The translations under genes were made by a program, and so were the position numbers. The notes below the pieces were generated by a model. It was not told where the DNA came from. It made no database searches and worked only from the letters and a program-made list of their open reading frames with translations. A stretch of DNA of 64,000 nucleotides from Clostridium tetanomorphum (GTDB lineage Bacteria > Bacillota > Clostridia > Clostridiales > Clostridiaceae). Below are positions 63,737 through 64,000 of the stretch, piece by piece. How positions within the stretch are numbered: the stretch's first letter is position 1; each line of letters begins with the position of its first letter. The stretch is taken from assembly GCF_017873215.1 (NCBI RefSeq), contig NZ_JAGGKA010000004.1:124001-188000 (forward strand). The letters are read 5' to 3'.

Positions 63737-64000
63737 CTAATATATAAGCATATTATATTTCCATTTTTTAACATCATCAGCTATTAGTAAATCAGCCTCA
63801 GTGGTCTTTACTACTTCATCAACAGTTACATCTGGTGCCACTTCCATTAATACTAATCCTTTATCTGTAACCTTCATAACTGCTTTATCAGTAATTATAA
63901 GATCAACGCACTTTTTAGCTGATAAAGGTAATGTGCATTTCTTTAGCACCTTTGGATTACCTTTTTTATCACTATGACTTAAAGCAGCTATTACATATTT
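63737..64000 (-). CDS. CoA-transferase subunit B, C-terminal part (cut by window edge)
   Basis: The frame is open to the window edge. The visible 87 residues include VIAALSHSDKKGNPKVLKKC and VDLIITDKAVMKVTDKGLVL, then VTVDEVVKTTEADLLIADDVKK, which match the end of the B subunit of acetate/acetoacetate CoA-transferases (CtfB/AtoA/ScoB). The A subunit should lie upstream outside the window. It would move CoA between acetate or butyrate and acetoacetate or a similar acid. The tail KWKYNMLIY is a little longer than usual. Confidence 0.85.
   Translation of the reverse strand, partial: KYVIAALSHSDKKGNPKVLKKCTLPLSAKKCVDLIITDKAVMKVTDKGLVLMEVAPDVTVDEVVKTTEADLLIADDVKKWKYNMLIY

Overview
The window is AT-rich DNA with strong GGAGG-type ribosome binding sites, frequent TTG/GTG starts and ferredoxin-type, chemotaxis and CcpA-type features of an anaerobic low-GC Firmicute. 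It looks like a Clostridium chromosome, most likely near the C. botulinum / C. sporogenes group; the species call is an inference from gene content. No rRNA, tRNA or CRISPR was seen.

Layout. 0.1-5.0 kb: a five-gene ABC transporter operon (two ATPases, three permeases) behind an extended -10 promoter and a perfect 15-bp palindrome. 5.2-7.6 kb: two minus-strand genes for a duplicated membrane protein and a small partner, then a hemolysin III family protein. 7.8-15.1 kb: c-di-GMP and chemotaxis genes, namely a solute-binding/PAS/GGDEF/HD-GYP protein and two tandem near-identical chemoreceptors. 15.4-16.6 kb: a Spo0E-like remnant and a DUF523/DUF1722 protein. 16.9-24.2 kb: a four-gene exopolysaccharide operon (triplicated NodB-like protein, PilZ plus hyaluronan-synthase-like glycosyltransferase, PgaB-like protein, GH18-like protein), plausibly controlled by c-di-GMP. 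24.4-27.4 kb: a secreted M14 carboxypeptidase divergent from sstT, with a candidate cre site between. 27.8-28.8 kb: three small proteins rich in Asn-x-Asn beta strands. 28.9-36.5 kb: a two-component system, small membrane or secreted proteins and a MacB-type ABC exporter. 36.7-44.3 kb: an XRE/B12-binding regulator, CsoR plus an EamA transporter, a ferredoxin-type aldo/keto reductase, CorA, a GNAT enzyme and a third chemoreceptor. 44.4-46.5 kb: YjiH and NERD proteins on the minus strand.

The accessory part is 46.8-62.7 kb. It is a polymorphic-toxin (LXG, type VII secretion) locus: one intact LXG-EndoU toxin with immunity gene, two promoterless C-terminal toxin cassettes with their own immunity genes, and a second LXG gene with another toxin/immunity pair. 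Three of the four pre-toxin copies carry the same 111-bp hairpin element, which adds one in-frame stop codon. A 1.13-kb direct repeat (IS4-family remnant, upstream DNA and LXG N-terminus) starts both full-length genes. The right side is a gene graveyard: a small gene with an internal TGA, a SEC-C protein and a YkgJ-type protein each with one frameshift, and a PemK/MazF toxin-antitoxin pair with a nonsense codon and truncated antitoxin. A short copy of the 3' end of the gene at the left border recurs at 62.5 kb and brackets the locus. No secretion machinery (EssC/EsxA) lies in the window.

The window ends with a DnaQ-like exonuclease/BRCT protein and, on the minus strand, the C-terminus of a CoA-transferase B subunit. 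Short GC-rich palindromes (CAGGTGTC/GGCACCTG, GGGACAG.., GGGGTCAGACCCC types) are scattered between genes and often serve as terminators.
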